A stretch of DNA of 25,719 nucleotides from an uncultured Clostridia bacterium (GTDB lineage Bacteria > Bacillota > Clostridia > TANB77 > CAG-508), in the NCBI GenBank assembly GCA_934149115.1, contig CAKPDW010000012.1, positions 1-25,719 on the forward strand, given 5' to 3'. A program made the translations under genes and the position numbers. Of the stretch, positions 24,256 to 25,719 are shown piece by piece. Position 1 is the stretch's first letter. Every line of letters starts with the position of its first letter. The notes under the pieces were generated by a model. That model saw nothing but the letters and a program-made list of their open reading frames with translations. It was not told the DNA's origin and made no database searches.

Positions 24256-24510
24256 CTACGCAATTGCCATATTTAAAATAGTAAGAACTATAGTTAAAAT
24301 TACAAATATTGTAGAAAATAAAATCGTATAATTTTTAAGTTTACCTTCACGAGTTCTCCCTTTATTTTTCTCATAAAAATTGTTTCCAGAAGACCCCATT
24401 ATACTTTCTGAAGCTCCACCTTTTTCACTTTTTTGTAAAAGTACTAATACTATTATAAATATACAACATAGTACATATAATACTGATAATACATTAACCA
24501 ATACACTCAT
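24256..24510 (-). CDS. secG: Preprotein translocase subunit SecG
   Basis: Small membrane subunit of the SecYEG channel (84 aa). Two hydrophobic segments flank the cytoplasmic loop with the family sequence VLLQKSEKGG...IMGSSG...NKGRTREGKLK. The ATG at 24510 is chosen because GGAGG lies eight nt upstream; a TTG fifteen nt earlier in frame falls on that site. secG precedes rnr, the common Firmicutes order (secG-rnr, often followed by smpB, which is not here). Confidence 0.95.
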   Translation of the reverse strand: MSVLVNVLSVLYVLCCIFIIVLVLLQKSEKGGASESIMGSSGNNFYEKNKGRTREGKLKNYTILFSTIFVILTIVLTILNMAIA

Positions 24511-24545
24511 TACTATTTCCTCCAACTTTCTTGCTTAATAATCAA

Positions 24546-24574
24546 ATTTTAACATAACTCCGATAAAGTTACAA
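24546..24574 (-). promoter_or_regulatory. Promoter of secG
   Basis: Minus strand TTGTAA (24574-24569), 17 nt, TAAAAT (24551-24546), with TGT directly before the -10 (extended -10). It lies in the gap between ileS and secG, pointing at secG. Confidence 0.65.
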
Positions 24575-24591
24575 ATATATTTATACACTTT

Positions 24592-25719
24592 TTATTCCAA
24601 ATTGTCAACACATCTCTTGCATAGTGTTGGATGTTCATGATTTTTTCCAACTGTTTCAGAATACATCCAACATCTCTCACATTTTTCTCCATCTGCAGCT
24701 TCAACCTTTATTCCGATTTCGCCATCTTCTTCTCTTTTATTATTATCAATTTCAACTTTTGAAACAATAAATACAGAAGTTAAAAGGTCAGCATCTTTTA
24801 GTAATTGTTCATATTTGTCCTCAGTTGCATATAAAGTAACTTTAGCATTTAAAGAATGTCCTATAACTTTTTCCATTCTTGCTTCTTCTAATTTCTTAGA
24901 AACTTCTTCTTTTAAAGCTATTATTTTATTCCATCTAGCCTCTAATTCAGGATTTTCATATTTAGGATTATACTCAGGATAATTTGTAAGCATTACACTT
25001 TCAACTTTTTCTCCATCTCTATGAGGCATTGCTTGCCAAATTTCTTCAGCAGTGTAACAAGTCATAGGAGCTAAAATTTTAACTAAAGCATCCAAAATTT
25101 CATACATTACAGTTTGTGCAGATCTTCTTTCTAAAGAATCAGCTTTTGAAGTATATAATCTATCTTTTATAATATCTAAATAAAAATTACTCATATCATT
25201 AACACAAAATTGATTTATTGCTTGATATGCATTATGGAATTCATACTCATCATATGCTTTTGTACAATCTTTTATCAATTTGTTAAGTCTTATTAAAGCC
25301 CATTTATCAATTTCTAATAAATCTTCATAAGCAACAGGTAAATTTACTTCAAAATCATAAGTATTTCCAAGAATATATCTTGCAGTATTACGTATTTTTC
25401 TATAAACCTCTGTAACCTGCTTAATTATTGCTTTTGAAACACTAACATCAGATTTATAATCAGAAGCTAAAACCCAAAGTCTTAAAACATCTGCACCAGA
25501 TTCATTTATAATCTCTTGAGGTGCTATAACATTTCCTATAGACTTAGACATTTTTCTACCTTGGTCATCAATTGTATAACCATGAGTAACAACTTCTTTA
25601 TAAGGAGCTTTTCCTTTTGTAGCAACAGATGTAAGCATTGAAGATTGGAACCAACCTCTATATTGGTCACTACCTTCTAAATATAAATCAGCTGGTGGTA
25701 AACCTCTTTCAGCTAAAAC
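24592..25719 (-). CDS. ileS: Isoleucine--tRNA ligase (partial, N-terminus outside window)
   Basis: C-terminal 375 residues of a class I isoleucyl-tRNA synthetase; the frame is open to the window edge at 25719. It begins inside the catalytic core (LEGSDQYRGWFQSS) and contains the KMSKS loop GRKMSKSIGN, followed by the ADVLRLWVLASDYKSDV segment characteristic of IleRS. An anticodon-binding helical domain follows (IRNTARYILGN, PMTCYTAEEIWQAMP). The C-terminus is the zinc finger CERCWMYSE...LCKRCVDNLE with all four cysteines, as in the bacterial type. Start, promoter and any T-box leader are beyond the window. Confidence 0.97.
   Translation of the reverse strand, partial: VLAERGLPPADLYLEGSDQYRGWFQSSMLTSVATKGKAPYKEVVTHGYTIDDQGRKMSKSIGNVIAPQEIINESGADVLRLWVLASDYKSDVSVSKAIIKQVTEVYRKIRNTARYILGNTYDFEVNLPVAYEDLLEIDKWALIRLNKLIKDCTKAYDEYEFHNAYQAINQFCVNDMSNFYLDIIKDRLYTSKADSLERRSAQTVMYEILDALVKILAPMTCYTAEEIWQAMPHRDGEKVESVMLTNYPEYNPKYENPELEARWNKIIALKEEVSKKLEEARMEKVIGHSLNAKVTLYATEDKYEQLLKDADLLTSVFIVSKVEIDNNKREEDGEIGIKVEAADGEKCERCWMYSETVGKNHEHPTLCKRCVDNLE

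Noticed and set aside
1..25719. tRNA or rRNA genes
   Set aside because: No T-loop/acceptor pattern or rRNA-like conserved stretch was seen in the intergenic gaps, most of which are under 150 bp.

Overview
All 22 protein-coding genes in this window lie on the minus strand, so transcription runs from high to low coordinates. The DNA is very AT-rich. Ribosome-binding sites are of the AGGAGG type, stop codons are standard, and tryptophan is encoded by TGG. The gene content (RnpM/YlxR, YlxQ, RimP, a short NusA without C-terminal repeats, NrnA, QueH, FemAB-type transferase, Pro/Ser/Thr-tailed class A PBP) points to a low-GC Gram-positive bacterium, probably an uncultured gut-type clostridium. This placement is inferred from gene families; no rRNA is present to confirm it.

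In transcription order: (i) 25719-22180 holds the C-terminal part of ileS (cut by the window edge), secG and rnr. (ii) 22011-12097 holds a cell-envelope and housekeeping run: a bifunctional class A penicillin-binding protein, cysS, a FemAB-family transferase, an alanine-racemase-family enzyme, a DUF1189-like membrane protein, ftsH and two small unknown membrane-anchored proteins. (iii) 12070-3916 holds the conserved translation/transcription operon rimP-nusA-rnpM-ylxQ-infB-rbfA-nrnA-truB. It starts from a near-consensus promoter and a short leader with a hairpin. (iv) 3847-1 holds ruvB with its own strong promoter and a roughly 170-nt leader, then a GT-C-type membrane protein, a Nudix hydrolase and a truncated queH.

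The ordinary genes are well explained. The standout is the 684-bp gap between infB and rbfA, where this operon usually has only a short spacer. It is filled by a tandem array of about 132-bp palindromic units (four good copies and one decayed copy). Each unit can fold into a long hairpin, and adjacent hairpins are joined by a constant linker. Matched changes occur in opposite arms of the hairpins. A second matched change occurs in a predicted pairing between linker and hairpin internal loop, which would make a pseudoknot. This is the best candidate here for an undescribed element: a structured RNA, an mRNA-processing array or a palindromic mobile-type repeat. Other points worth a look are the hairpin in the rimP leader, the run of TTG/GTG starts in the nusA-infB operon, the isolated ruvB leader, and a perfect hairpin without a U-tract in front of cysS.

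No tRNA, rRNA, CRISPR array, insertion sequence or prophage gene was seen.
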